From positions 62,001 through 126,000 of the forward strand of contig NZ_JAGGPU010000007.1 of assembly GCF_018613605.1 (NCBI RefSeq): a stretch of 64,000 bases of DNA. Direction: 5' to 3'. A program made the position numbers and the translations under genes. The stretch is from Pedobacter sp. ISL-64 (GTDB lineage Bacteria > Bacteroidota > Bacteroidia > Sphingobacteriales > Sphingobacteriaceae). Below the pieces are notes generated by a model. It was not told where the DNA came from and made no database searches. It was given only the letters and a program-made list of their open reading frames with translations. Below are positions 33,307-42,282 of this stretch, in pieces. Within the stretch, counting starts at the first letter, position 1. Each line of letters begins with the position of its first letter.

Positions 33307-36300
33307 TTAGAATCCAATCTTTAGAGAAAGTGTATACTGCTTTGGAATTGGCAATGCAACACCACCAGATGCAAAAAATTCAGGGTCTTGTCCTTTTAAT
33401 TTTTTATCTGAATAGACTAACCAGAAATTATTGGCAACAGCACTTATTGATGCATTATTTGCTCCAATAGTTTTCAATATTTTTGCTGGTAATGCATATG
33501 AAAGAGATATTTGTTTTAATCTGATAAATCCACCATCTGCAACTCTTGCAGTTGAATAATTATAAGTGTTATAAGGATACGTGCCACCAATATTAGCTGC
33601 TGCTTCTATATCAAGAATAGACGGGATGTTTGTTTTCAATTCATCACCTGGTAAGGTCCATCTATCTTTAAACTCATTAGGTAAAGCATCTAAATCTGAA
33701 TAAGAAGTGGCAAAAACAGGATTTAACCTGATTTTATTTCCTGCAGAAAAAGTAAATAAGGAACCAAAAGTAAATCCTTTATAACTCACACTATTGTAAA
33801 AACCACCTGTCAATTTTGGATCTGTTGGACCTTCATACTTTAAGTATTTAGTTTCAAGGCTCTGCATATAAACATCACCACTTTTCTCACCCTTTTCATT
33901 GATAAATTCAGGGATTCCCGTATCATGATTTAAGCCAGTAAAATCAACAGAGTACAGCCCACGGTAGGGGAAGCCTTGCAGAGGTCCACCATCAGCAGTT
34001 ACCAAACTGAATATACTTTGAGGGCTTGAAAGTTTAGTAACCTTATTTTTGTTATAACCAAAGTTAAAATTACTTCTCCAGCTCCATTCAGCAGTTTTAA
34101 TAATTGGTCCACTTAAAGTTACCTCGATACCTTTAGTGTTCATATCAGCATAATTCGCAGTAGTTAAATACTGTCCGCCAATTCCTGAAGTTCTTAATGG
34201 ACTGATTAAATCGAATCCGTTCCTGTTATACAAATCAACAGTTACGTTTAGCTTATCTTTAAAAAAGCCCAGATCAACACCAATGTTAGTCTCATATTGT
34301 TTCTCCCATGTTAAATCGCTGTTCTCTATGTACTCGATATTCATAACAGATTCAGTTTCACTCGTATATGGCCTTAATGCACTTCCATTTCTTAAAACCA
34401 GCGCCGAGTTGGTAGCACTACCCAAACTTGCTGTTAAACCATATGTCGCTCTAATGGTAGCACGATTTAAGATTTTCATCAGTCTTTCATTTTCGAAAAA
34501 TTTCTCCTTATCTATATTCCAAGCACCAGAAATATTCCAGGTAGGTAACCACCTAGCGGTAGCCGAACTTCCCAACTGATTCGAGCCATCGTATCTGCCA
34601 GTTGCATTAAATGAATACTTACCATCATAAGAATAGGCGGCCCTAGTCATAAATGCGGCAAAACGATCGTATCTATGATTCATCGAATAATAGTTCAAAT
34701 TATTCAAAGTAGCCTGTTTCACAATATTTGGATCAATAAATGGAACTCCACCTTTATCGTATTGATAACCATAACCTATCATGCTCCTGGTTTGGCGATC
34801 AGCCATTCTCATTTCCTGAAAAGCATAAACATTAATTAGGTGTTTCTCATTGATCGTGTTATCATACTCTATAGAGTTTCTAACCATATACGATTTAAGA
34901 AAATCATCAGTAGTATTATAAAACCCACCATAAGGAAGCACAACAACAGGCTGTAATTCCGGATGTAGTGGATCACGGAACAAGAATCGATTATTGTCTT
35001 GAATATAAGAATCACCATTTGCTCTATAGGCGTTTGCCATATTAGAGTTCTCTTTTACTTTATGCTCATTACCACTTTTTACATATCGCATCGATGCTAA
35101 GAAATCGTACTTAAAGTGCTTCACAAATTTATAGCCCAAGCCACCTTGGAGTTTAAAATCCAACATACTTAAGTCCAACGAATTATTATCCAACTCATTC
35201 AGGATATTAAAATTGGCAAAGTTTCTTGTAAAGCTTTCCCTGTTTCCGTTTTGATCAAATGCAGTTAAAGTTCTACTTGTATTTAAGGCATAACTAAAAG
35301 GATTAATATCAAAATCTCTAGAGTAGGTTCCTTCAACAGGATTACTAACACGCCCAACAGTGCCAGGTGCCTTTTGATTACGGATTGATCCTGTGGTAAT
35401 AAAATTAACTGAAAGTTTATCTGAAAGATTAAATACAGCATTAACATTTGCAGTATAACGTTCTACATCATTTCCAATAGCCCAACCATTATCGTTTAAA
35501 TAACTTGTTGAAAAATATAGTTGAGATTTTTCAGTTCCTGATGAAACACTAATAGCATGCTCTTGCATTAAGGAGTTTTTGAATAGTACATCAAACCAAT
35601 CAGTATTTGCCGTTGCATAGCGAGATAAGAATGAATTTCTTGCTTCAGGGGTATTTGCTAGAGCGAATGTACCCGATCCTGCGTCGTATGTATTAATTAA
35701 TTGATACATTTTAGTAAAAACACCTCCATCTGCTGCTCTCGAGGCGCTAGAATGATTTAACCATCCTTTGCGCGCCAGCTCCGAATAAACAGACATTTGA
35801 TCAGAAGAATTCATAATGTTATAACTGTCGTACGTAGGCTTTAAATAGGTAGAAAAGTTACCTGTATAAGAGATTAATGGCTTACCAATACGTCCTTTCT
35901 TTGTTGTTATAACCACAACACCGTTCATTGCGCGTGCACCATATTGTGCAGTTGCAGCCGCATCTTTTAAGATATTGAATGATTCAATGTCGTCAGCGTT
36001 TATACCAGCTACAGAAGATCCAATCAACGTACTTACATCTCCTGATGATAATTGCTCATTGGAAATATTAACAACATCTTCCAAAATAACACCATCAACT
36101 ACCCATAGTGGTTTATTATCTCCAGTAATTGAGGTTGCACCGCGAACACGGATTTTTGGTGCCGCACCAAAAGTACCCGAAACATTTTGTACTGAAACCC
36201 CAGCTACCCGACCTTCGAGCATACGACTTACGTCAGTAATACCGTCTTGTTTAACATCAGCTCCTTTTAATGCGGTGGCAGCCCCTGTAAATAATTTCTT

Positions 36301-36975
36301 GTTTAAATTCTGATAACCTGTTGAAATGATATTTACATCTTTGAGTTCATTTGCATCTTCTTCTAATACGACATTTATAGAAGTTTTATATCCAACTTCA
36401 ACCTCTATTGTTCTATATCCAATATAGCTAAAAACTAACGTAGCTCCTTCTTTGACCGAAATTGAGTAATCACCATTGGCACTTGTAGATACAGCGTTAG
36501 CTACTCCCTTTTCTCTAACGCTTACACCAGGAAGTATTGCGCCGTTTTTATCTTTTACTTTTCCGGTTACTTTAACAGCAACAAAATAACCTAAAACCTG
36601 ATCAAAAACTGACTTTTCTTTTAATTTAATTAGAATTGTTCTGTCTTCTACTGTATAGCTTAAATCTCTACCTGAAACAATTTTGTTCATCACCTCTTCA
36701 ACAGTAGAATTATTAAAATCTACATTTAAAGTGGTTGAGGTTTTAATTTTATTAGTTGATAAAAGAACATCATAACCAGATTGTTTTCTAATCTCTCTAA
36801 AAACCTTTTCGAATGTTACATTCTTTTCTTTCAATGTAACTAGCTGGCCAAATGAAGCTGCACTAACCTGTACGAGCGAAGCAAGCATTATGACCGTAAT
36901 TAACTTCATCATTCGTAAAAATTTAGGTATGTAGCCTGGCGGCGTACATAAATTTTTAATATAAATTTTGTACAT
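33307..36975 (-). CDS. SusC/RagA TonB-linked outer membrane protein with STN domain
   Basis: 1222 residues. An extended N-terminus typical of Pedobacter-type SusC (MYKIYIKNLCTPPGYIPKFL) leads into the signal peptide. An STN/secretin-N signalling domain follows (about 50-125, VTFEKVFREIRKQSGYDVLL), then a carboxypeptidase regulatory-like domain (about 135-215), a plug with RVRGATSITGDNKPLWVVDG and DAAATAQYGARAMNGVVVITTKKG, and a ~900-residue barrel. The STN domain marks it as a receptor that signals to FecR, whose gene is 283 bp upstream. It imports large oligomers using TonB energy. It is the first gene of the Sus operon. Confidence 0.95.
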   Translation of the reverse strand: MYKIYIKNLCTPPGYIPKFLRMMKLITVIMLASLVQVSAASFGQLVTLKEKNVTFEKVFREIRKQSGYDVLLSTNKIKTSTTLNVDFNNSTVEEVMNKIVSGRDLSYTVEDRTILIKLKEKSVFDQVLGYFVAVKVTGKVKDKNGAILPGVSVREKGVANAVSTSANGDYSISVKEGATLVFSYIGYRTIEVEVGYKTSINVVLEEDANELKDVNIISTGYQNLNKKLFTGAATALKGADVKQDGITDVSRMLEGRVAGVSVQNVSGTFGAAPKIRVRGATSITGDNKPLWVVDGVILEDVVNISNEQLSSGDVSTLIGSSVAGINADDIESFNILKDAAATAQYGARAMNGVVVITTKKGRIGKPLISYTGNFSTYLKPTYDSYNIMNSSDQMSVYSELARKGWLNHSSASRAADGGVFTKMYQLINTYDAGSGTFALANTPEARNSFLSRYATANTDWFDVLFKNSLMQEHAISVSSGTEKSQLYFSTSYLNDNGWAIGNDVERYTANVNAVFNLSDKLSVNFITTGSIRNQKAPGTVGRVSNPVEGTYSRDFDINPFSYALNTSRTLTAFDQNGNRESFTRNFANFNILNELDNNSLDLSMLDFKLQGGLGYKFVKHFKYDFLASMRYVKSGNEHKVKENSNMANAYRANGDSYIQDNNRFLFRDPLHPELQPVVVLPYGGFYNTTDDFLKSYMVRNSIEYDNTINEKHLINVYAFQEMRMADRQTRSMIGYGYQYDKGGVPFIDPNIVKQATLNNLNYYSMNHRYDRFAAFMTRAAYSYDGKYSFNATGRYDGSNQLGSSATARWLPTWNISGAWNIDKEKFFENERLMKILNRATIRATYGLTASLGSATNSALVLRNGSALRPYTSETESVMNIEYIENSDLTWEKQYETNIGVDLGFFKDKLNVTVDLYNRNGFDLISPLRTSGIGGQYLTTANYADMNTKGIEVTLSGPIIKTAEWSWRSNFNFGYNKNKVTKLSSPQSIFSLVTADGGPLQGFPYRGLYSVDFTGLNHDTGIPEFINEKGEKSGDVYMQSLETKYLKYEGPTDPKLTGGFYNSVSYKGFTFGSLFTFSAGNKIRLNPVFATSYSDLDALPNEFKDRWTLPGDELKTNIPSILDIEAAANIGGTYPYNTYNYSTARVADGGFIRLKQISLSYALPAKILKTIGANNASISAVANNFWLVYSDKKLKGQDPEFFASGGVALPIPKQYTLSLKIGF

Positions 36976-37257
36976 TTATTAGTCTGTTTTTGTGCGAAGC
37001 GCAATTAAGTTTAGACGCCAAATAGCGTTTCGCGGTTAATCCAAGAAATAATTAATTAATCGGTTCCGGTGTACCGGAACGAATGAACAGATAAACAGAA
37101 GGGGTGTTAGTAGCACTCCTTTTTTGTTATCCTTGTTCTTAATAAGGCTAGGTGTTTGGTCGAGGTATCTTCATAGTTTTGATTAGGTTAATTAGTTGAT
37201 TAATTTGAGGATCTTTTATTTTAAGACAACGGTTAGTTACTCCTCTGTCTGTTACTG
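36976..37257. other. 5' region of the SusC/D operon
   Basis: 282 bp with no ORF. It should hold the ECF-dependent promoter. Besides the palindrome at 37063-37080 it contains a plus-strand hairpin GGGGTG/CACTCC (37101-37119) followed by six T, for which there is no plus-strand gene to terminate. Confidence 0.5.
37063..37080. promoter_or_regulatory. Palindrome upstream of susC
   Basis: GTTCCGGT and ACCGGAAC form a perfect inverted repeat with a 2-bp centre, about 90 bp before the susC ATG. GC-rich in an AT-rich setting, it could be a protein-binding operator or an RNA hairpin in the leader. Confidence 0.45.
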
Positions 37258-38418
37258 TTATTCTTTATAAACTATCACCTTACCGGCCTTAATATCAAAG
37301 CGAACCTGACCAGTTTGTTCTAGTTTTGTTAAAACTTTCGAAATTTTTTCAAAACGGCTTACCGTTCCGTAATACATTACATCTTTGGCATCCTGATCGG
37401 CGTATTCTATTTCTACATTATACCAACGGGCAACTTTACGTAAAATACTTTCTTGCCGTTCGTTATTGAACATAAAATAGCCGTTTTTCCATGCTATTGC
37501 TTCATCAACATTTACTTCTTTTACATCCATACCAGAAACAGATACCAAAGATTGCTCGCCAGGTTTAAGCACCTCGCTCTCATTCGTAGTATTATGTGAA
37601 ACTCGTACACTTCCTTCCAACAACGTAGTTTTAGTTACCCTTTCATCTTTATAGCTATTAATATTAAAGTGCGTACCTAATACCTCAACAGACTGCTTAT
37701 CGGTTTCTACAATAAAAGGATGTACTGCATTTTTAGCTACTTCAAAATAAGCCTCCCCATCCAATTTCACCAAGCGCTGTTTAGCCGTTCCGATATTTAA
37801 CGAATACTGAATTGAAGATGCTGCATTTAGCCAAACAGTAGAACCATCGGGTAACTGGATTTGCCATTCGCCACCATTTGGGGTCGAAATGGTATTTAAT
37901 CTTGCATCATTTACATTTTCTGATCCAGCCATGTTATACACTAATTGACCATCGGCAGTTTTGGTGATAGAGAAGCCGGCTTCTTTGGCAACATCGCCAT
38001 TCATCGCATCTGAAAGCGAAATTTTCTTTCCATCGGCCAGGGTGAGAATGGCTTTGTTTTTTCCCGGCGCCACGTCAGTAGCAAAAACATGCTCTTTCTT
38101 TTTCTGTAAAGAAAGGTAAGCGGTGAATGAAAACACAATAAAAACAACTGCAGCAGCAGCCCATTTTAAGCGCTTCATTAAAATCCGTTTAGGCGATCGG
38201 ATTGGTTTGTCTACAGCCAAAATTTTATTTAGAACCGGATTCCATTTTTCACCAACAACATTAGGCGCATGTTCTTCTTCTGCGATAATCATTTTCACGA
38301 TTTCGTCAGAAAGCAATGATTTACTGTTTTCTGCTAAAATTAAAAGTTCTTCCCTTTCGGCCTCGCTTAAGGTCTTAGCTGTAAACTGTTGTAAGAGATA
38401 ATGTATACGTTCTTCCAT
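37258..38418 (-). CDS. FecR family anti-sigma factor
   Basis: About 386 residues from ATG 38418 (MEERIHYLLQQF); an in-frame upstream start at 38445 gives an unlikely nine-residue extension. A cytoplasmic N-terminal anti-sigma part (1-85) is followed by one transmembrane helix (AAAAVVFIVFSFTAYLSL, about 88-106), a periplasmic FecR domain (RLNTISTPNGGEWQIQLPDGSTVWLNA, GEAYFEVAKNAVHPFIVETD), and a C-terminal DUF4974 domain (about 310-380). It should hold the adjacent ECF sigma factor until the STN domain of SusC reports substrate. It follows the sigma gene by 62 bp. Confidence 0.95.
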   Translation of the reverse strand: MEERIHYLLQQFTAKTLSEAEREELLILAENSKSLLSDEIVKMIIAEEEHAPNVVGEKWNPVLNKILAVDKPIRSPKRILMKRLKWAAAAVVFIVFSFTAYLSLQKKKEHVFATDVAPGKNKAILTLADGKKISLSDAMNGDVAKEAGFSITKTADGQLVYNMAGSENVNDARLNTISTPNGGEWQIQLPDGSTVWLNAASSIQYSLNIGTAKQRLVKLDGEAYFEVAKNAVHPFIVETDKQSVEVLGTHFNINSYKDERVTKTTLLEGSVRVSHNTTNESEVLKPGEQSLVSVSGMDVKEVNVDEAIAWKNGYFMFNNERQESILRKVARWYNVEIEYADQDAKDVMYYGTVSRFEKISKVLTKLEQTGQVRFDIKAGKVIVYKE

Positions 38419-38480
38419 AAAGATTCTGATACTAAGAAGCAGCAAAAGAAAATTAGGACTATCGGGATATTAGTTTTTTT

Positions 38481-39080
38481 CTATTTTATTTTCAAAAAGA
38501 AAAAAATCATTGGGTAAAAGAACACAATTCCGTGTTGATCAAGGTGTATGCGTATTGATTTTAACGCAATTACTAGGGCGTTTTTAACCGTATTAGGGGA
38601 AATATTGAGTATTTCTGCAATTTCAGGTATAGTTTTACCATCGCGTCTGCTCAATTGGTATATATTTTTGCGTTGATCAGGTAATTTCTCGACGGCAATG
38701 GCAATAATTTTCGTTACCTCGTTTAAATTAATTGTTTCTACAGTATTGTTATGGCTATTTTGTTGTTTAGCCACAAATGCATCAACAATTCTATCTTCTT
38801 TTAGCTTTTTACGCAGATAACTTAAACATTCATTAGAAACATATTTATACAGGTAGGCCCTCACATTCTCTACATCAGCTAACTTATCGCGATTTAGCCA
38901 AACCCTTAAAAACGAATCTTGAATAATTTCTTCTGCCGCATCATCAGATTTAGTAAACTTAGTGGCAAAAATTTGGAGTACAGGAAGGTATTTGAAGAAA
39001 AGAACAGAAAAGGCTTGTTCATCTCCTCCTACGATTTTTTCTATAAGCTTACGTTCATCTTCTATCCTTCCTAGCGCCAT
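38481..39080 (-). CDS. ECF sigma factor, FecI/RpoE-like
   Basis: 199 residues. Region 2 (AFSVLFFKYLPVLQIFATKFTKSDDAAEEIIQDSFLRVWLNRDKL) and region 4 (KLPDQRKNIYQLSRRDGKTIPEIAEILNISPNTVKNAL) are complete, of the type Bacteroidota use with FecR and SusC. The C-terminus has an unusual hydrophobic tail (FFYPMIFFFLKIK), which might contact the membrane or FecR. It is the first gene of the regulatory pair and likely activates the SusC/D promoter at about 37000. Confidence 0.94.
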   Translation of the reverse strand: MALGRIEDERKLIEKIVGGDEQAFSVLFFKYLPVLQIFATKFTKSDDAAEEIIQDSFLRVWLNRDKLADVENVRAYLYKYVSNECLSYLRKKLKEDRIVDAFVAKQQNSHNNTVETINLNEVTKIIAIAVEKLPDQRKNIYQLSRRDGKTIPEIAEILNISPNTVKNALVIALKSIRIHLDQHGIVFFYPMIFFFLKIK

Positions 39081-39210
39081 AAATTAGTCGATCTGCCTGC
39101 TCACCTACAAATTTATAAGTGTTTTTTATGGATGTAATATACATAAAAGTGAAAAAAAATTTGGGTTAAAAAAAATGATTGTCAAGATCAAACCTAGCTA
39201 TAACTAAAAA

Positions 39211-39235
39211 AGCCTTACATTTTTAGTGTAAGGCT
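39211..39235 (-). terminator. Terminator of the respiratory operon
   Basis: A perfect 9-bp stem AGCCTTACA / TGTAAGGCT (39211-39219, 39227-39235) flanked by A and T runs on both sides, so it could work in both directions. It lies 26 bp past the DUF420 stop and closes the 16.5-kb minus-strand cluster. Confidence 0.88.
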
Positions 39236-39261
39236 TTTTCGATATCTTCTAACTAGGAGGT

Positions 39262-39804
39262 TTAATGCTGATAATATGGCGAAATCATCAGATAAACGAC
39301 CACTCCGGTTAAGGCAACATACAGCCATAATGGAAATGTAATCCGTGCAATTTTTCTGTGACGATCGAAACGCTCAGCCAATGCCCTTACATAAGTAACC
39401 AAAACCAGTGGAATAATGGCTATCGACAATAGGATATGCGTTAACAAGATAAAGAAGTAGGCATATTTAATAGCACCATCACCACCAAATCTGGTAGATG
39501 GGGTAGTCATATGATAAGCGATATACATTACCAAAAATAATAAAGAACAACCGATAGCGGTTTTCATCAAGTTTTGGTGCAATTGTATTTTACCGTTTTT
39601 TATGGCCCATACAGCCACCACCAACAGTACAGCTGTAATTCCGTTAATGGTTGCATATATCGGTGGTAAAAAAGGAAGTGTAGGTGCATTGATACCTAAA
39701 TCTTTTAGTTTTACTACGAATAAAAATGCTACTGCTACAGGTATAAAAATAGAAAGAATGATGATCCACTTGCTATACTTTTTCTCGATCGGGCTATTTT
39801 CCAT
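39262..39804 (-). CDS. DUF420 family oxidase-associated membrane protein
   Basis: 180 residues with five predicted membrane helices and the DUF420 hallmarks: KNGKIQLHQNLMKTAIGCSLLFLVMYIAYH and FILLTHILLSIAIIPLVLVTYVRAL with their conserved His residues. The DUF420 protein CtaM (YozB) of Firmicutes is needed for activity of aa3-type terminal oxidases. Placement as last gene of this oxidase operon, 77 bp after the SCO-like gene, supports the same job here. The exact biochemical step is not established for the family. Confidence 0.88.
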   Translation of the reverse strand: MENSPIEKKYSKWIIILSIFIPVAVAFLFVVKLKDLGINAPTLPFLPPIYATINGITAVLLVVAVWAIKNGKIQLHQNLMKTAIGCSLLFLVMYIAYHMTTPSTRFGGDGAIKYAYFFILLTHILLSIAIIPLVLVTYVRALAERFDRHRKIARITFPLWLYVALTGVVVYLMISPYYQH

Positions 39805-39881
39805 GAGTTTCTTAAATATTTTCTAATTATTAAGTCTTTTAAATCAACGAAGCAGGCTTCCGACTTATGACTTAGGACTAA

Positions 39882-40577
39882 TTACCTGCCATCTTTAACA
39901 TTCCTTAAATACTCCGCAATAAGTACTTTTATTTCGTCCTCCAACCTGGCGTTTGCCTCGGCGTTATCTGCATCATAAATACCACGTATACGGTGTAGAT
40001 TATCGATAAGTACTATTTTATTGCTGAAAATAAAATTGGTTTTCTCTTCCGTTTCATCTGCCACTACATCAAGTAACAAACCTCTCCTGATCAGCGGATA
40101 AGTTTGAATGGTATCGCCAACCAAAAAATCCCATTTTCCAGCTTTTGCCTTAAAATGCCCGGCAAAATCTTTTATTCTACTTTTATCAAGTGGATCAACA
40201 GACAGGCTTAAAAACTTAACCAAAGGTTTTTGCTCATACCCATCAGATAATTTCTTAATATATTTACTTGTTACCTGATTGTTGGCACCGGTATAAAATA
40301 AATTTAGCACCACAATTTTGTTCGCGAGCGATTTCCAGGTAATGGTATCGTTATGTTGGTTTATGAGTTTTAAATCAGGAACCAAGTGGTAAATAGTATC
40401 TGGTATTTTTTCCCCTTTTACGCTATGAAAGGTTGATGCGACAACTTTCTCACCAAAGATGGGTAAACTCTTATACCTGTTCTTTGCAAAGTGTGGCAAT
40501 AAGTAAAAAAACAAAAATCCCGGTATAGCTAAAATGCTTACCAGGATTATTACCTTTTTTATAGGACTTCTTTTCAT
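39882..40577 (-). CDS. SCO-like thioredoxin-fold protein lacking copper ligands
   Basis: 231 residues: an N-terminal membrane anchor (VIILVSILAIPGFLFFYLL) and a periplasmic SCO1/SenC fold recognised by KIVVLNLFYTG, KFLSLSVDPLDKSRIKDFAGHF, KWDFLVGD and KIVLIDNLHRIRGIYDA. Normal SCO proteins bind copper with CxxxC plus a distal His and deliver it to CuA of subunit II. Here the CxxxC position reads TGANNQV, the distal His position reads NFIFSN, and the protein contains no cysteine at all. It overlaps the subunit IV stop by 1 bp, so it is co-expressed. It may be a structural assembly factor or have lost copper transfer. No canonical SCO is seen in the window. Confidence 0.85.
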   Translation of the reverse strand: MKRSPIKKVIILVSILAIPGFLFFYLLPHFAKNRYKSLPIFGEKVVASTFHSVKGEKIPDTIYHLVPDLKLINQHNDTITWKSLANKIVVLNLFYTGANNQVTSKYIKKLSDGYEQKPLVKFLSLSVDPLDKSRIKDFAGHFKAKAGKWDFLVGDTIQTYPLIRRGLLLDVVADETEEKTNFIFSNKIVLIDNLHRIRGIYDADNAEANARLEDEIKVLIAEYLRNVKDGR

Positions 40578-40930
40578 TAATGGTTCATCATGTGGATGTT
40601 TAAAAACCCACCTTCTATCAGCATTAAAACAATAAAGTAAATAATGAAAATAAATGATACTGTTAATGCAAGCTGTAAGCCTAGCTTTTCATATTTTAAG
40701 TGCATAAAATAGGCTACAATATAAAATGCTTTTAACAGGGTTAACGCGATATAAATGTAATTACCGATGTGCTGGGTCATATATCCTTTAGGGATTAATA
40801 CCAGCGCTATGATAAATTCAATTACGGTAATCAATAAAAGGATTCCAAAAACTTTCCAGATTTTACCTTTTGATAAACCTGCATGATCCCCGTGTCCGTG
40901 CTCTTCTGTTGTATGTGTATGCTCTGACAT
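40577..40930 (-). CDS. Cytochrome c oxidase subunit IV (small)
   Basis: 117 residues starting at ATG 40930 (MSEHTHTTEEHGHGDHAG); the longer frame to 40984 would overlap the subunit III gene. A His-rich cytoplasmic head precedes three transmembrane helices, with YIYIALTLLKAFYIVAYFMHLKYEK matching the prokaryotic COX4 (DUF and caa3 subunit IV) family. It stabilises the oxidase. It lies 25 bp after the second subunit III gene and its TAA overlaps the ATG of the SCO-like gene. Confidence 0.9.
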   Translation of the reverse strand: MSEHTHTTEEHGHGDHAGLSKGKIWKVFGILLLITVIEFIIALVLIPKGYMTQHIGNYIYIALTLLKAFYIVAYFMHLKYEKLGLQLALTVSFIFIIYFIVLMLIEGGFLNIHMMNH

Positions 40931-40955
40931 AAAAATATTTTTATAATATGATAAA

Positions 40956-41669
40956 TTAAACCAAATAGAAGAATGTAAATACAAACACCCAAACTAAATC
41001 AACAAAGTGCCAGTATAAACCAACTTTCTCTACCATTAGATAATGTCCTTTTTTCTCAAAAGTTCCATTAATTGTCATGATCAGGATGATGATGTTAATG
41101 ATTACCCCACTAAATACGTGGAAACCGTGGAAACCTGTGATGGTAAAAAATAAGTTTGCAAATTGTTGTGAAGCAACTAATGATACATCTTCTGGTTTAA
41201 GGAAGAAATGTTTTAATTCTTCTGCTGACGGAATATGTCCCCACCAGAAACCATCGTGGTGTAAGTGAGTCCACTCAATTGCCTGACAGCCTAAGAACAT
41301 GAAACCACCAATGATGGTTGCAATCATCCAGCCGATAACTTCTTTTTTAGAACGTCTGTGACCTGCCTCTACCGCTAAAACCATGGTTACCGAACTCATG
41401 ATTAAGATAAAGGTCATGATACCTACGAAAACTAATGGAGCGCCATGTTCTGCAATGCCTGGAATAGATTGAAAAACCTTATCTGGAGCTGGCCATGTTA
41501 ATTTAGAAAAACGCTGAGCGCCGTAGTAGATCAATAAAGATGAAAAGGTAAAAGCATCTGACAAAAGGAAAAACCACATCATGATTTTACCATATTCTAC
41601 CGACCACGGAGAACGACCACCATTCCATGGTCCGGTTTTAACTTGATCTAATTGTGATACTGCATTCAT
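40956..41669 (-). CDS. ctaE: Cytochrome c oxidase subunit III
   Basis: 237 residues with several transmembrane helices and subunit III motifs: IMMWFFLLSDAFTFSSLLIYYG, WMIATIIGGFMFLGCQAIEWTHL, FANLFFTITGFHGFHVFSGVIINII and KVGLYWHFVDLVWVFVFTFFYLV at the C-terminus. It is the longer of two subunit III-type proteins in the operon (31 bp after the other). Bacteroidota commonly have this pair. It contributes to oxidase stability and proton uptake rather than to metal binding. Confidence 0.93.
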   Translation of the reverse strand: MNAVSQLDQVKTGPWNGGRSPWSVEYGKIMMWFFLLSDAFTFSSLLIYYGAQRFSKLTWPAPDKVFQSIPGIAEHGAPLVFVGIMTFILIMSSVTMVLAVEAGHRRSKKEVIGWMIATIIGGFMFLGCQAIEWTHLHHDGFWWGHIPSAEELKHFFLKPEDVSLVASQQFANLFFTITGFHGFHVFSGVIINIIILIMTINGTFEKKGHYLMVEKVGLYWHFVDLVWVFVFTFFYLV

Positions 41670-41700
41670 TTGGAAATAGTATAATAGTTTGTTAACAAAT

Positions 41701-42279
41701 TTAACGGTTCAAAAGTAAAAAAACATACAGATATATCCATAATATATCTATAAAATGCCAAAAAATAGAAGCAATTTCCATTCTATACTGGACTTTGGCA
41801 ACAGGCAGGCTTTTATAACTTCCTGTTAAAGCATTAATAATAAGGCCAACACCGCCAATAATGTGTAATAAGTGCATGCCAGATACCACATAAATAAATG
41901 ATATTGCTGCGTTATTTCCTACCAGGGTTGCACCGGTCCGCACCATACTTCCCCAGGCATTAAACTGCATAACACCAAAAGCGATGGCCAATATTACAGT
42001 AATCCACAGCATGTTGCGCTGTAAGCTAAAGTTCAGTTTCTTTAAAGCCTTTGATGCAAGCACCAAAGTAATGCTACTGGCAATAATTACCAAACTAGAG
42101 TAAATAAAAGCATCAGGTAAAACTAAACCATGTCCCTTTCCCTTCGAAGCGGCAAATACCAGATAATAACTGGTAAAACCACCAAACATAATTGTTGATG
42201 ATACGACAAATAACCAAACAATAAATTTCCTTGGTTTAGGGTCAAACGTATCCTGCATCTTTTCCATTGTTAGCACCAT
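41701..42279 (-). CDS. Cytochrome oxidase subunit III-like protein (short paralogue)
   Basis: 192 residues, five transmembrane helices. Shared subunit III features include KFIVWLFVVSSTIMFGGFTSYYLVF, GMHLLHIIGGVGLI and the C-terminal EIASIFWHFIDILWIYLYVFLLL. It lacks the N-terminal extension of the longer paralogue. Start at ATG 42279, 3 bp after CtaB; a second ATG at 42267 is possible. It probably forms part of the oxidase or its assembly. Confidence 0.9.
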   Translation of the reverse strand: MVLTMEKMQDTFDPKPRKFIVWLFVVSSTIMFGGFTSYYLVFAASKGKGHGLVLPDAFIYSSLVIIASSITLVLASKALKKLNFSLQRNMLWITVILAIAFGVMQFNAWGSMVRTGATLVGNNAAISFIYVVSGMHLLHIIGGVGLIINALTGSYKSLPVAKVQYRMEIASIFWHFIDILWIYLYVFLLLNR

Positions 42280-42282
42280 AAA

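Noticed and set aside
37101..37125. Plus-strand terminator-like hairpin with T run
   Set aside because: No plus-strand transcript is known to end there; the stem is only 6 bp with a wobble, so it is mentioned only within the spacer entry.
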